64,000 nucleotides of DNA from Pseudomonas abieticivorans (GCF_023509015.1 NZ_CP094975.1:6441501-6505500), one strand, 5' to 3'. Numbered from the stretch's first letter, positions 9,276 to 18,426 are shown. Made by a program: numbers and translations. The notes: a model not told the origin generated them from the letters alone.

Positions 9276-10169
9276 ATGCTTGCCACCCAGCCCCACGCCC
9301 AAGAACATACCCTGACTAAACTGCGTGAAGTGCCTGCGGGCACCGCACCTGCGATCGTCAAGCAGATCATCGACGAAGACGGTGGCGTGATCATCAAAGG
9401 CCTGTTCAGCGCGCAGTTCGAGCGTTTCAATGCCGAGATGGACCCCATCGTCGCCGACTGGGCCTCGGGCAACAGCACCTGCCCCGAATGGATGCAGGAG
9501 TTCACCGGCAAAAAGACCAAGCGCGTGACCCAACTGATCCGCCGCAGCAAGACCTTTCGCGAGGAGATGTTGGACCATGACATTCTGCTGTCTTACATCG
9601 ACACCATGATGCTGGAAACCAGCGACGCCTACTGGATGAACGCGGCGCAGATCATCGAGATCCAACCAGGCGAAAAGCTGCAATACCTGCACCGCGACCT
9701 GGAAAACTACCCAGTCTTCCGCAGCCTCGGCCCAGCGGGCCCGGAGGTCATGTGCAACTGCCTGGTCGCGCTGTCCGACTACACCGAGGAGATGGGTGCC
9801 ACGCGCATCATCCCGGGTAGCCAGAGCTGGCCCGACTTCAACGACCGCGAGCGCATCGACAACACCCCGACCATCCCGGTGGTCATGGAAAAAGGCGACG
9901 CGTTCCTGTATTCCGGCAAGGTGGTACATGGCGGCGGTGCCAACATCTCCAACCGCCCGCGTCGGGCCCTGGCCTTGGCGTTCTGCCCCGGCTGGCTGGT
10001 GCCGGAAGAGGCCTACCCGTTCGCCGTCCCGCTGGAGATGGCTCGCACCCTGAGCAAGCGTGGCCAGCAACTGACAGGCTTCCGTTCGCAGCATAACGAG
10101 AAATTGGGCGGCGGCACCTTGTGGAGCCTGGATTACGTCGAGCTGGCCAAGGTGCTGGAACTGGACTGA
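9276..10169 (+). CDS. Phytanoyl-CoA dioxygenase (PhyH)-family oxygenase
   Basis: A 297-aa Fe(II)/2-oxoglutarate dioxygenase. The metal triad is HRD (His139, Asp141) and His218 in KVVHGGG, with the 2-oxoglutarate-binding Arg expected in the following NRPRRALAL stretch. GGAG sits 7 bp before ATG 9276. It hydroxylates an unactivated carbon in the family mechanism; substrate unknown. It is divergent from the hydrolase/aminotransferase pair across a 254-bp region that shows no other gene, and is followed closely by a chemoreceptor-like gene, which fits sensing and breakdown of one compound. Confidence 0.87.
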   Translation: MLATQPHAQEHTLTKLREVPAGTAPAIVKQIIDEDGGVIIKGLFSAQFERFNAEMDPIVADWASGNSTCPEWMQEFTGKKTKRVTQLIRRSKTFREEMLDHDILLSYIDTMMLETSDAYWMNAAQIIEIQPGEKLQYLHRDLENYPVFRSLGPAGPEVMCNCLVALSDYTEEMGATRIIPGSQSWPDFNDRERIDNTPTIPVVMEKGDAFLYSGKVVHGGGANISNRPRRALALAFCPGWLVPEEAYPFAVPLEMARTLSKRGQQLTGFRSQHNEKLGGGTLWSLDYVELAKVLELD

Positions 10170-10197
10170 CCTCGTTGTCCAGACAAAGGAGATGATC

Positions 10198-11187
10198 ATG
10201 GGGTTGTTCAAGGGGCGTACGGCATTGGCACACACTGTGGCCCAGGCACTGCGCCAGTTGCTGACCGGTCAGCGCGTGGGCCCTGTCGAAAGCGGCCAAC
10301 TGCAGGTTTTCCCTGAGCTACCCGACCTGCTGGCGCAAGTGTCGCAGCGTTTGCACCAGCTGGAGGCACTTGAGCGCGACGTGCGCGCCACGCCCCCGCC
10401 GCCTTGTAGCGCTCAACAATTTGCGCAGCTACAGGCGCAATTGGCGCAGCGTGACAACGACCTGGCCGCCCTCAACGAGCAGCTGCGGCGCAGCGCCGAT
10501 GAGCACCATGGCCTTGGCGCCCAACTGGCGCAAATGCAGGCCGAGGTGAACGTCTGGGCCCTCACCCAACGCACGCTCACCGAAGGCTGCTGGGACTTGC
10601 AGGTGTATCACGGCGATGCCAATCACGTGGACAACGTCATCACCTGGTCGGATCAGTTCCGTACCTTGATCGGCTACACGGCCGCCGATTTCGCCAACGA
10701 CTGGGACAGCTTCCTGGGCGTTATCCACCCCGACGACAAGGCTCGCGCCCTCAAGGCATTGGGCGATCACCTGACCACTGCCGGCAACCCCGAGCCCTAC
10801 ATGATCGAGTACCGCATGCGCCACAAGACTCGCGGCCACCTGTGGTTCCGCGAGCGCGGGCGCTGCCTGTACAACGACAAGGGTGTGCTGGTGCGGGTGA
10901 TTGGCGCGGTGCGCGACATCAGCGACGAACGCACCGCCATCGACCTGCGCGACCGCGAGCAGTCCGGCATGCGGGAAACCTACGCCAACATCGCCCAAGT
11001 CGCCAGCGTGATCAAAAGCGTCGCCGAGCAAACCAACCTGCTGGCCCTCAACGCGGCCATCGAAGCCGCCCGCGCCGGTGACCAGGGCCGCGGGTTCGCG
11101 GTGGTTGCCGATGAGGTGCGCAACCTCGCGCGGCGCACGCAGGACTCGGTCGGGCAGATCGAAAGCATGCTGCAGAATCGACACTAA
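10198..11187 (+). CDS. Soluble PAS-containing methyl-accepting chemotaxis protein, shortened
   Basis: A 329-aa chemoreceptor-like protein without a transmembrane segment. The N-terminus (to ~120) is Gln/Leu-rich, likely coiled coil; a PAS_3-type domain follows (~125-240, with GYTAADF and a PAC-like [13 protein letters not shown]). The C-terminal signalling hairpin contains [32 protein letters not shown] across two adjacent runs, the CheA/CheW contact tip, but the returning helix stops after ~20 residues. AAGGAG favours ATG 10198 over 10192. It lies 28 bp after the dioxygenase. It may be a truncated receptor or one of the short cytoplasmic MCPs. Confidence 0.8.
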   Translation: MGLFKGRTALAHTVAQALRQLLTGQRVGPVESGQLQVFPELPDLLAQVSQRLHQLEALERDVRATPPPPCSAQQFAQLQAQLAQRDNDLAALNEQLRRSADEHHGLGAQLAQMQAEVNVWALTQRTLTEGCWDLQVYHGDANHVDNVITWSDQFRTLIGYTAADFANDWDSFLGVIHPDDKARALKALGDHLTTAGNPEPYMIEYRMRHKTRGHLWFRERGRCLYNDKGVLVRVIGAVRDISDERTAIDLRDREQSGMRETYANIAQVASVIKSVAEQTNLLALNAAIEAARAGDQGRGFAVVADEVRNLARRTQDSVGQIESMLQNRH

Positions 11188-11385
11188 CGCCGGCGCCGTT
11201 CAGCCTGGCGCAAACAGTCCCGACGACCGCGACGTGTACCACTACGATGCGCCGTACCAACTCATCCACGCCAACCTGCGCCGCTTTGGCGAACGTCCCT
11301 TGATCGATATACACCTCGAAGTGGGTGCCAACCACGCCCGCAGCGCGGGGGTATGAGGCTGACACCTGGACGACTGACTGAACCT
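11188..11385 (+). other. Gap after the chemoreceptor with possible coding remnant
   Basis: 198 bp between the chemoreceptor stop and the SDR stop. The +1 frame stays open from inside the chemoreceptor to 11356 and reads DIHLEVGAN near its end, but it has no start or ribosome site of its own and does not look like the missing MCP helix. Probably debris or chance; no terminator seen. Confidence 0.3.
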
Positions 11386-12102
11386 TCAGGCCACCCGCCC
11401 GCCCCCATCGACATGCAGCACCGTAGCGTTGATGAACCCATTGCCCATCATCGCCAACGCCGCATCGGCCAGTTCATCGGCCTGCCCTACCCGGCCGACC
11501 GGCAAGCCTGCCGCCACGCTGTCGAACAAGCCCTGCCGATCGCTGGCGCCAAGGAAGGCCCAAGTGGGCGTATCGACCACGCCTGGGGATACGACGTTCA
11601 CCCGCACCGGCTTCAGTTCCAAGGCCAAGGTCATGGCAAAGCCTTCCAGCGCGGCGTTCAACGAGGCCACGATCGAGGCGCCCGGGGCCGGGCGATAAGC
11701 TGCAAGGCCCGAGAAAAACGTGATGGAGCCAGTTTTCGCCAGGTGCGGCGCAGCATATTTGGCGGCATAGAATGGCCCCCAGAATTTCGACACCAGCATC
11801 GCTTGAACCTGCGCAGTGGTCAGTTCCAGCACCGGCGCGAAGGTCAGCTCTGCGGCGGTGCTGACCAGGTGATCAAACCCACCGATGCGCTCGAAGGCCT
11901 GCTTCACCGCGGCTTCATCGCCCAGGTCGAAGGCCGCCACGCTGACTGCCGCGCCAAGCCGATCGGCCACGGCCTGCAATTTGGCTTCGTTGCGCCCGGC
12001 AATCACCACGTGGCCTCCCAGGTTCACTATCTTTTGCGCCAATGCCAGGCCCATACCGGACCCGCCACCGAGGATCACAACTTTTTTGCCTTGGTAAGTC
12101 AT
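11386..12102 (-). CDS. Divergent SDR-family protein lacking the Tyr-Lys pair
   Basis: A 238-aa SDR-fold protein. GGGSGMGLAL near residue 12 is a good nucleotide-binding loop and RVNVVSPG marks the late strand. The segment where YxxSK is expected reads IVASLNAALEG, so the catalytic Tyr and Lys appear replaced by Ile and Leu. A subset of SDRs with PAPGAS before this helix shares this. ATG 12102 follows GTGGAG. It is 36 bp downstream of the MFS gene and probably co-transcribed. Reductase, noncatalytic or different chemistry cannot be decided. Confidence 0.82.
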   Translation of the reverse strand: MTYQGKKVVILGGGSGMGLALAQKIVNLGGHVVIAGRNEAKLQAVADRLGAAVSVAAFDLGDEAAVKQAFERIGGFDHLVSTAAELTFAPVLELTTAQVQAMLVSKFWGPFYAAKYAAPHLAKTGSITFFSGLAAYRPAPGASIVASLNAALEGFAMTLALELKPVRVNVVSPGVVDTPTWAFLGASDRQGLFDSVAAGLPVGRVGQADELADAALAMMGNGFINATVLHVDGGGRVA

Positions 12103-12138
12103 AGGTTTCTCCACTTGCGATTGAATGGGCCAGGCCCG

Positions 12139-13317
12139 TTATGCGTTTTCCAGCGGGGCGCTACGGGCGGCGCTTGCGCGCTGCACCAGCAGCACCGCTA
12201 GCGCCACTGCCGAGATGAGCGCGGCGACAATGCCCAGGTAGCTCAGGCCCAGGTGATCAATGACCCAGCCACCCCCCAGCGAGCCCAGCACAATGCCCAA
12301 ATTGAAGCCGGCGATATTCAAGCCCGAAGCGATGTCACCACTTTGGGGGGCCACGGCCTGCGCGACCTCGATAATGCGTGACTGGAACACCGACACGGCG
12401 GCGAAGGCGACGATGCCCAGGGCAGCGACGATGACGGTCATGGCCAGGGCTGAATGTGACAGGCCGGTCAGCGCCAGTAGCGTTGCGATCAGTACCAGCG
12501 CGACGCACAGCGAAGCCGAGATCGAGCCGATTCGGTCACGCAGCGCCCCACCCAGCAGGTTGCCTGCAATGGCTGCAGCGCCGAACACCAGCAACGCGAT
12601 GCTCACCCAAGCGTCGGCCATTCCCGTGACCTGGGTCAGGAAGGCTGCGATGTAGGTGTAAACGGTAAACACCGCGGTGTACGTCAGTACCGTCACGCCC
12701 ACCACCCCAAGCAACGCCCGGTGGGTGACCACCTTCAACCAGGCTGCCAACGACACCGACTGCCCGCTGGGTTTGTCATAAGGCACGCTGCGGGCCAGCA
12801 AGGCCACGCCAATCAATGCGGCGACGGCGACCGCCAGCAGCACCAGGCGCCAGCCAACCTGCACGCCCAGATAGGCACCCAATGGCACGCCCGCCACCAG
12901 GGCGATGGTCAGCCCGCTGAACACCATGGCCACGGCGCCGCCCGACTTGCGGCTATCAACCAATTGCGCCGCAGTGCTGGCGGCAACGGCTAGAAACACC
13001 CCATGGGTCATGCCGGCAATCAAGCGGGCGAAGCTGACCACCTGCAGGGTAGGCGCCAGGTACATCGCCACGTGTGCGATGGCAAACACAGACAGCGTAC
13101 CGACCAGCAGGTGCTTGCGTGAAAGGCCTGCACTCAAGGCCGTCAGGAAGGCCCCGCCCAAGGTCACGCCCAGTGCATACAAGGTGACGGTTTGACCGAC
13201 CTGCGCTGCGCTCGCGGAAAAATCCGCGCTCATCACCGGCGCCAGGCCAATGACCACGAACTCACTGAGGCCCAGGGCAAAGGCACACAGTGCACAGGCA
13301 TAAATAACAAATGGCAT
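12139..13317 (-). CDS. MFS transporter (DHA1/AraJ-like)
   Basis: A 392-aa major facilitator with 12 predicted hydrophobic segments, opening with YACALCAFALGLSEFVVIG, characteristic of DHA1 drug or sugar efflux proteins such as AraJ/YdhP. ATG 13317 (MPFVIY) has GGGAG 6 bp upstream and is preferred to an in-frame start seven codons earlier. It should export a small molecule by proton antiport. Divergent from the LysR gene at 13421, its probable regulator, with 103 bp between them. Confidence 0.87.
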   Translation of the reverse strand: MPFVIYACALCAFALGLSEFVVIGLAPVMSADFSASAAQVGQTVTLYALGVTLGGAFLTALSAGLSRKHLLVGTLSVFAIAHVAMYLAPTLQVVSFARLIAGMTHGVFLAVAASTAAQLVDSRKSGGAVAMVFSGLTIALVAGVPLGAYLGVQVGWRLVLLAVAVAALIGVALLARSVPYDKPSGQSVSLAAWLKVVTHRALLGVVGVTVLTYTAVFTVYTYIAAFLTQVTGMADAWVSIALLVFGAAAIAGNLLGGALRDRIGSISASLCVALVLIATLLALTGLSHSALAMTVIVAALGIVAFAAVSVFQSRIIEVAQAVAPQSGDIASGLNIAGFNLGIVLGSLGGGWVIDHLGLSYLGIVAALISAVALAVLLVQRASAARSAPLENA

Positions 13318-13420
13318 ACGATTCTCCCGGCCAGACAACTGCGTTTGGCTTGACTGGGAACAAGAGTATGCTTACCTAAATCGCACAAGTAGACCCTAAA
13401 AAGAGAACCAGTCTTACACC

Positions 13421-14302
13421 ATGGCAAAGCTAAACCTACTTGATGGCATCCCCGAATTTGTCGCCACGGCGCAAACCGGTAGCTTCAGCGCGGCGGCCAA
13501 ATTGCTCGATACCTCTGTGGCGAACACCAGCCGCAAGGTGGGAGCGCTGGAACGCCGCCTGGAACAGCAACTGCTGCAGCGCACCGCGCGGGGGTGCGTG
13601 CTGAACGAGGCCGGCCAACAGTTCTACAAGCAATGCCGCGCCTTGTTGGACGGGTTGGAGGAGGCTCACGATGAAGTGCGCCTGGGCCGTTCCGAGCTCA
13701 AAGGCAGCATCAAGGTCAGCCTGGCCGGGCATTTTGCCGAAACCACGCTGCTGCCCCTGCTGGCCGAATTTGCCGAGGCCTTCCCGCGCATTCAGCTGTT
13801 CATCAATGTGATCGCCCGCAATGTCGACCTGGTGAGTGAAGGCGTGGACCTTAGCATTCGCCTGGGCCCGCTGGTGGATTCGAACCTGATCGCCAAGCGC
13901 TTGATCACCTTCCCCGGGCGCACCCTGATTGCCCCTCGCTTATTGGAACGCCTGGGCCCCCTCAATGACCCAAGGGCCCTTCAGCCAGAACAGTGTTTAT
14001 CGTTGCTAGGCCGAGCGTGGCATTTCAAAAAAGGCGCGCTGAGCCACCACCTGCTGCCGGGCGGGCGCCTGGGCAGCGACAACGGCCTGGCCTTGGTCGC
14101 CGCCGCCAGCCGAGGCCTGGGCATCATCCAGGTACCCAGTTACTACGGCACGCCAGAGCTTGAACGCGGCGACCTGGTGACGCTGTTCCCGCAATGGGAC
14201 TCGGGGGATGAGTTCGCGTTTTACCTGGTGTTCCCCCCTACCCGCTACATCCCCGCACGGGTGCGTGCCCTGGCGGATTTTCTGACGCAGCGCCTGGCCT
14301 AG
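13421..14302 (+). CDS. LysR-family transcriptional regulator
   Basis: A 293-aa LTTR: winged helix-turn-helix at residues ~5-62 ([21 protein letters not shown]) and a periplasmic-binding-protein-like effector domain from ~90 to the end. The helix reads [13 protein letters not shown] where SxxSxxIxxLE is usual, as in the CrgA-like branch. It is transcribed away from the MFS-SDR pair, the standard LTTR arrangement, so it likely controls that pair. Effector unknown. Confidence 0.88.
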   Translation: MAKLNLLDGIPEFVATAQTGSFSAAAKLLDTSVANTSRKVGALERRLEQQLLQRTARGCVLNEAGQQFYKQCRALLDGLEEAHDEVRLGRSELKGSIKVSLAGHFAETTLLPLLAEFAEAFPRIQLFINVIARNVDLVSEGVDLSIRLGPLVDSNLIAKRLITFPGRTLIAPRLLERLGPLNDPRALQPEQCLSLLGRAWHFKKGALSHHLLPGGRLGSDNGLALVAAASRGLGIIQVPSYYGTPELERGDLVTLFPQWDSGDEFAFYLVFPPTRYIPARVRALADFLTQRLA

Positions 14303-14323
14303 GGCGCCAAGCAAGACGCGCCT

Positions 14324-14359
14324 TCATTGCACCATAAAACATGGGATGTTAGGATCTAT
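14324..14359 (+). promoter_or_regulatory. Shared promoter/operator box, copy a (folE)
   Basis: TCATTGC (14324-14330), 10 bp, then ATGGGATGTTAGGATCTAT (14341-14359). Read as a sigma70 promoter it has -35 TTGCAC (14327-14332), a 17-bp spacer and -10 TAGGAT (14350-14355), with the first half of the box inside the spacer. The folE GTG lies 35 bp after the -10. The same geometry recurs at 27919-27950, 28755-28787 and 30001-30032. Confidence 0.75.
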
Positions 14360-14390
14360 TAACCCTTCGCATCCTGTCAGGACAACCGTC

Positions 14391-14948
14391 GTGAACGATC
14401 CTCTGCACCACCACTTTAAAGGGGTATTGGAAGCCCTTGGGGAATACCCGGACCGCGAAGGATTGCTCGATACACCCCAGCGCGCCGCCAAGGCGATGCG
14501 CTACCTGTGCCGCGGGTACCAGCAAAACCTGGACACCCTGGTCAATGGTGCACTGTTCAGCGCCGCCAGCGATGAGATGATTATCGTGCGGGACATTGAG
14601 CTGTATTCGTTGTGCGAGCATCACTTGCTGCCATTCATTGGCAAGGCTCACGTGGCGTACATCCCCACAGGCAAGGTGCTGGGGCTGTCCAAAGTCGCGC
14701 GCATCGTCGACATGTATGCCCGCCGCCTGCAGATCCAGGAAAACCTGACCCAGCAAATCGCCGAGGCCGTTCGTGACGTCACCGGCGCGGCCGGCGTGGG
14801 CGTGGTGATCGAAGCCCAGCACATGTGCATGATGATGCGCGGCGTCGAGAAACAGAACTCGCAGATGATGACCTCGGTGATGCTCGGCTCGTTTCGGTCA
14901 TCGAGCACCGTGCGCCAAGAGTTCCTCCAATTGATTCGTCGGAGCTGA
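14391..14948 (+). CDS. folE: GTP cyclohydrolase I
   Basis: A 185-aa enzyme converting GTP to 7,8-dihydroneopterin triphosphate and formate, first step of pterin and folate synthesis. Zinc ligands Cys75 and His78 ([10 protein letters not shown]) and Cys146 (QHMCMM) are all present, as are the GTP-site segments. Start is GTG 14391, with AGGA upstream; an ATG at 14346 lies inside the promoter box and is rejected. It is 4 bp upstream of folX and likely co-transcribed from box a. Pseudomonads carry more than one folE, so this may be a conditional copy (inference). Confidence 0.93.
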   Translation: MNDPLHHHFKGVLEALGEYPDREGLLDTPQRAAKAMRYLCRGYQQNLDTLVNGALFSAASDEMIIVRDIELYSLCEHHLLPFIGKAHVAYIPTGKVLGLSKVARIVDMYARRLQIQENLTQQIAEAVRDVTGAAGVGVVIEAQHMCMMMRGVEKQNSQMMTSVMLGSFRSSSTVRQEFLQLIRRS

Positions 14949-14952
14949 AGCC

Positions 14953-15327
14953 ATGCCAACACTCATCTCAAGCCTGGCCAGGCTTGAAATCAACAACCTG
15001 AGCATGCGCGGCTACATCGGCGTGCATGAAGATGAAATGCGTTATAAACAGGAACTGCGCATCAGCCTGAGCCTGGTGTACGACGCCGGGCAAGCTATCG
15101 CCAACAACGATGTGGATGCCGCCGTGGACTACCAGCGCGTGGTCGATGCGCTGATGCCCCACGTCGAGAACGAACGCTTTGCCCTGCTGGAGCGGCTGGC
15201 CCAGGAGCTGCTGAACAAGGTGATGGATTTTCACGCCATCCGCTTTGCCCGCATCAAAGTCGAACGCCTGCTGGCCCTGCGCTTTACCGAGTCGGTGGCC
15301 GTCAGCCTGACCGCACGCAGAAGCTGA
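14953..15327 (+). CDS. folX: Dihydroneopterin triphosphate 2'-epimerase/aldolase-family protein
   Basis: A 124-aa FolB/FolX-fold protein. HVENERFALLERLAQ (residues 76-90) and LLALRFTESVAVSL match the FolX branch (epimerase) more closely than the FolB aldolase. FolX epimerises dihydroneopterin triphosphate to dihydromonapterin triphosphate, leading to tetrahydromonapterin, which serves phenylalanine hydroxylase in Pseudomonas. It directly follows folE, so the pair would make monapterin rather than only folate. Aldolase activity is not excluded. Confidence 0.87.
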   Translation: MPTLISSLARLEINNLSMRGYIGVHEDEMRYKQELRISLSLVYDAGQAIANNDVDAAVDYQRVVDALMPHVENERFALLERLAQELLNKVMDFHAIRFARIKVERLLALRFTESVAVSLTARRS

Positions 15328-15340
15328 CGAGCGACTCGGG

Positions 15341-15372
15341 TATACTGGCAAACATGGGATCTGCGGATCTAT
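15341..15372 (+). promoter_or_regulatory. Shared operator box, variant copy b (gntR)
   Basis: TATACT (15341-15346) is a strong -10 candidate, followed 7 bp on by ATGGGATCTGCGGATCTAT (15354-15372). This matches the core box except at GTTA, here CTGC, so GGATCT-N2-GGATCT is a perfect direct repeat with 8-bp period. The box would sit over the transcription start of gntR 15397, a natural autorepression position. Confidence 0.7.
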
Positions 15373-15396
15373 CGCTTATCAGGAATCAATCGAACC

Positions 15397-16146
15397 ATGG
15401 AAAACCCGGTCAATACCCCTGTCCAGCGCCGTTCGCTGGTTGAATCGACCATCGATGCCATTCGCGGCCTGATCGACAAGCGTGTGTGGAAAGTGGGCGA
15501 ATGCATCCCCAAGGAAGCCGAACTGGTGGAGCAGTTCCAAGTGGGCCGAAACACCATCCGTGAAGCCATCCGGGTACTGTCCCACTCCGGCATGCTGGAG
15601 GTGCGCCAGGGTGACGGCACCTACGTGCGCCGCGAACTGGACCCGGCCGAAACGGTGAACAAGCTCAACCGCTCAGGGCTGCGCGATCATATTGAATTGC
15701 AGTGCCTGTTGGAGTCCGAAGCGGCGCGCTTTGCCGCGCGCAGGCGCACCGCCCAAGACATCACCCGCCTTGAAAAAGCCCTGGTAAACCGCGGCGAATA
15801 TTCGGTAGACGGTGACCTGGATGGCTTTCTGGAGCGTGATCGCAACTTCCATGTCGCGATCGCCACGGCCTCGCACAACGACGCTTTGCAGGCCCTGTAC
15901 GCTTATTTCAACGCCTCGATCCACAGCCATACCAAGAGTATTTTCTCCGACGTCGAGTTGCCCGAACCCAGCTTGCAAGACCACGTGGCCATCGTCCAAG
16001 CCATTGTGGCCGGTGATGAAGAAGCCGCTGCGCTGGCAGCGCGCAACATGCTTAACCCGCTGATCGAGAAGCTCGATGAACTGCTGGGCTCACGCCGTGG
16101 CAACGCCAAGTTCATGAACCGCATCGGCGCGACGTTCTGGAAATAA
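15397..16146 (+). CDS. GntR/FCD-family transcriptional regulator
   Basis: A 249-aa FadR-subfamily regulator: winged helix-turn-helix at ~10-75 (LVEQFQVGRNTIREAIRVL) and an all-helical FCD effector domain (~95-225). The FCD has the Asp and His of RDRNFHVAI and the His of LQDHVAIVQ, but the usual last metal-ligand His appears to be Met in AARNML. It follows folX by 69 bp with its own promoter and an operator variant, so it probably represses itself. It is the best candidate to read the box at all five sites; the paralogue at 27571-27883 is broken. Ligand unknown. Confidence 0.88.
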   Translation: MENPVNTPVQRRSLVESTIDAIRGLIDKRVWKVGECIPKEAELVEQFQVGRNTIREAIRVLSHSGMLEVRQGDGTYVRRELDPAETVNKLNRSGLRDHIELQCLLESEAARFAARRRTAQDITRLEKALVNRGEYSVDGDLDGFLERDRNFHVAIATASHNDALQALYAYFNASIHSHTKSIFSDVELPEPSLQDHVAIVQAIVAGDEEAAALAARNMLNPLIEKLDELLGSRRGNAKFMNRIGATFWK

Positions 16147-16150
16147 TGGT

Positions 16151-16912
16151 TCAAAGAAACCACTTGAAAATGATATTCGGGGAGATGCGCTCATAGCGCT
16201 CACCCTGAATCTCATAATGATGCGTCTCCACCCGCACCCCCAACTGAAACGCCCCCGCCTTGTCGACATGCCACAGCACTTCGGGCCGAGTGAAGTATTC
16301 GGTACCGTTATGGTCGGTGCCGTTGATCAACGACAGCAGCGTGAAGTTGAACTGCTGGCCAGCGATCTCCCAGGGTTTGGAGATCAGGTACGAGCGCCAT
16401 AACCAGTTGGCGCTGTTGTAGTTGGTGTTACGGCGCAGCAAGCCCGACTCAAAATAGTTGAACCCAGGTACATTGAAGTTCAGCGACAGCCCATAGTTGC
16501 GCGACCGGAAGTCCGCGTAGCTGGCCCGTTCCCAACGGGCGATCAATGACACGTCGCTGATGGGCCCATAAGCGAAAGACTTGCCGGTCATCTTGCTCAG
16601 GCTCAGGCGCGGGTTGGCCACCAGCAGGTTTTGCGAATCGGTTTTGGAGCCGAACGAACCGGCGCCCTCCCCACCCACGTCGTCGCCTTGGTAAAGCTCG
16701 GCATCCAGGTAGATATCACCGTACTTGAACGTACTGAAGTGCTCGAACTGGTAGGTGGTCAGGTCTTTGTCGGTGGTACCGGTACCCAGGATCGGGTCGG
16801 CCTTGGACTGGTTGGTGTGCATCACGCTGACCACGTTGATATTGAAGTCATCGGCCAGGCAAGGGGTGGCAACGCTGCTCATGACAGCGGCGGACAACAG
16901 CATTTTATTCAT
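16151..16912 (-). CDS. Tsx-like nucleoside-specific outer membrane channel
   Basis: A 253-aa outer membrane protein: signal peptide with likely cleavage after CLA (residue ~20), then alternating beta-strand sequence rich in aromatic residues, ending in Phe-Leu (IIFKWFL). Length and pattern fit the Channel_Tsx/OmpK family (12-stranded barrels for nucleosides or other small solutes). It lies downstream of the minus-strand amidohydrolase, but a terminator at 17040-17062 separates them, so it may have its own promoter in 16913-17039. The 3' end is 4 bp from the end of the convergent gntR. Confidence 0.72.
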   Translation of the reverse strand: MNKMLLSAAVMSSVATPCLADDFNINVVSVMHTNQSKADPILGTGTTDKDLTTYQFEHFSTFKYGDIYLDAELYQGDDVGGEGAGSFGSKTDSQNLLVANPRLSLSKMTGKSFAYGPISDVSLIARWERASYADFRSRNYGLSLNFNVPGFNYFESGLLRRNTNYNSANWLWRSYLISKPWEIAGQQFNFTLLSLINGTDHNGTEYFTRPEVLWHVDKAGAFQLGVRVETHHYEIQGERYERISPNIIFKWFL

Positions 16913-17039
16913 GGCATATCTCGTTTGTTGTTTTTATCAAGACGCACGTTTTCATCGCTTGCGCGGGTGCGCAAACGCCAGGCAACAGCAGGGCGTACCG
17001 CCGACATTGGGTCAGCGGCAGGTTGAATCAGATCGTTGG

Positions 17040-17062
17040 AAAAAGGGCGCCTTGCGGCGCCC
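17040..17062 (-). terminator. Rho-independent terminator after amidohydrolase
   Basis: GGGCGCC (17045-17051), TTGC loop, GGCGCCC (17056-17062); in the minus direction it is followed by a five-T run (17044-17040). It begins 8 bp after the amidohydrolase stop codon. Confidence 0.85.
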
Positions 17063-17070
17063 CTGAATGC

Positions 17071-18399
17071 TTAGTGATGCGCGGCCCGCGCCACCTTGTG
17101 GTGGTGGCCAGGGATGCGATGGATGACAGCGCGTGGCGGTTGCACCTGCAACGAGCTTTTATGAATGACCCCGTCCTTCATCACCAGGGCGATCTTGTCC
17201 GGGTCCTGCAATACGCGGATGTCGGCCAGTGGGTTGCCGGTAACCAGCATCAGGTCGGCCAGGTAGCCCTCCTTGATTTGCCCCAGCTCCGTGCCCTGTT
17301 GCATGATCTGGCCGCCATAACGGGTTGCCGCCACCAACGCTTCCATGTTGGTCATGCCCAGGTAGGTGGTGAAGTACTCAAGGTCCATGGCGTTGGTGCC
17401 GTGGGGCATCCAGGCAAAACCATAGTCCCCGCCGGGCAACACGCGGATACCGCGCTTGTGCATTTTCTGCAGGGTTTCGCAGGCCGCTTCCAGCTCGCGC
17501 TTGTAGCCCATTTTCTCGGCGATTTGCGGGGTAATGCCGTATTCAGAGGCGTTGTAGGTGGTGCGGATCAGCCAGGCAAGGCCGGGGGCAACAAAATGCT
17601 TCTCCTTGTTGGCCTCCAGCATGTCCAGTGCCTCTTCATCGGCAAAGCTTGCGTGGTAGATCATTTCAATGCCATAGCGCACGCACTGTTTGACCGACTC
17701 GGCCGACCGCGCATGGGCGGCAACGCGCTTGCCGAAACGCTTGGCCTCGGACACCAGCATGGCGATCTCCTCCTCCGCGAAGGGCGAGGTTTCGGCCGCG
17801 ATGCCGGCAATGTATTCGCCAGAAAGATTGATTTTAAGATGGTCCACGCCGTACTTGATAAAGGTGCGTACGGTTTTGCGAATCTCTTCGGGGCCACAGC
17901 ACAGGGCGCCAAAGTTGAGTTCGGGGAACGGCAGGTGCGGCAGGGTATTGTCGCCCAGCGCGCCGATGGTGGTGACTTCCTGGCTACCGGCCAGGTAGCG
18001 GGGGCCGGGAAATTGCCCGGCGTTGATCGCGTTGCGCAACACCACGTCCAGCCGCGCCTTGGCGGCAGCGGCGCCGATGCAGGAGGTCCAGCCCATGTCC
18101 AGGTAACGCTTGGCAACGCCCACGCACCACAGGATATGCTCCTCGGGTGGCATCATCTGAATGGCTGACAGCGAGGGTTGGTCGTTCCAGGAAAAGTGCG
18201 TGTGGGCCTCGGTCATGCCGGGCATCATGAACGCGCCTTTGCCGTCCACGGTTTGCGCATCCAGGTCATGCAGCTTGGCGGTGCCGCGCAAGATCCGGGT
18301 GATGCGGTTGTTCTCCACCAGCACGCTGCCTTTGAAAGGCTTGTCGCCGCCGGCATCGAAAATAGTGACGTTCGTGAATGCAATCTTATTGTTATGCAT
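17071..18399 (-). CDS. Metal-dependent amidohydrolase (imidazolonepropionase/prolidase-like)
   Basis: A 442-aa binuclear-type amidohydrolase. The HxH motif is His66/His68 (EAHTHF), a candidate bridging Lys is Lys189 (HLKINLSG), further ligands are His229 (AAHARS) and His249 (YHASF), and catalytic Asp325 is in LPGGDYGF. A small beta-sandwich formed by both ends surrounds the barrel. GGAG precedes the ATG. No signal peptide, so cytoplasmic. It hydrolyses an amide, lactam or related bond; neighbours (alpha/beta hydrolase, FAH-family enzyme) imply a sequence of C-N, C-O and C-C hydrolyses of one substrate (inference). Confidence 0.87.
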   Translation of the reverse strand: MHNNKIAFTNVTIFDAGGDKPFKGSVLVENNRITRILRGTAKLHDLDAQTVDGKGAFMMPGMTEAHTHFSWNDQPSLSAIQMMPPEEHILWCVGVAKRYLDMGWTSCIGAAAAKARLDVVLRNAINAGQFPGPRYLAGSQEVTTIGALGDNTLPHLPFPELNFGALCCGPEEIRKTVRTFIKYGVDHLKINLSGEYIAGIAAETSPFAEEEIAMLVSEAKRFGKRVAAHARSAESVKQCVRYGIEMIYHASFADEEALDMLEANKEKHFVAPGLAWLIRTTYNASEYGITPQIAEKMGYKRELEAACETLQKMHKRGIRVLPGGDYGFAWMPHGTNAMDLEYFTTYLGMTNMEALVAATRYGGQIMQQGTELGQIKEGYLADLMLVTGNPLADIRVLQDPDKIALVMKDGVIHKSSLQVQPPRAVIHRIPGHHHKVARAAHH

Positions 18400-18426
18400 C
18401 TGTATTCTCCGCAGTCTGTCTGGGTT

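Noticed and set aside
14346..14390. ATG 14346 as start of folE
   Set aside because: It falls within the conserved promoter box, before the predicted transcript start; the same ATG text occurs in the box at other sites. GTG 14391 has a ribosome site and fits family length.
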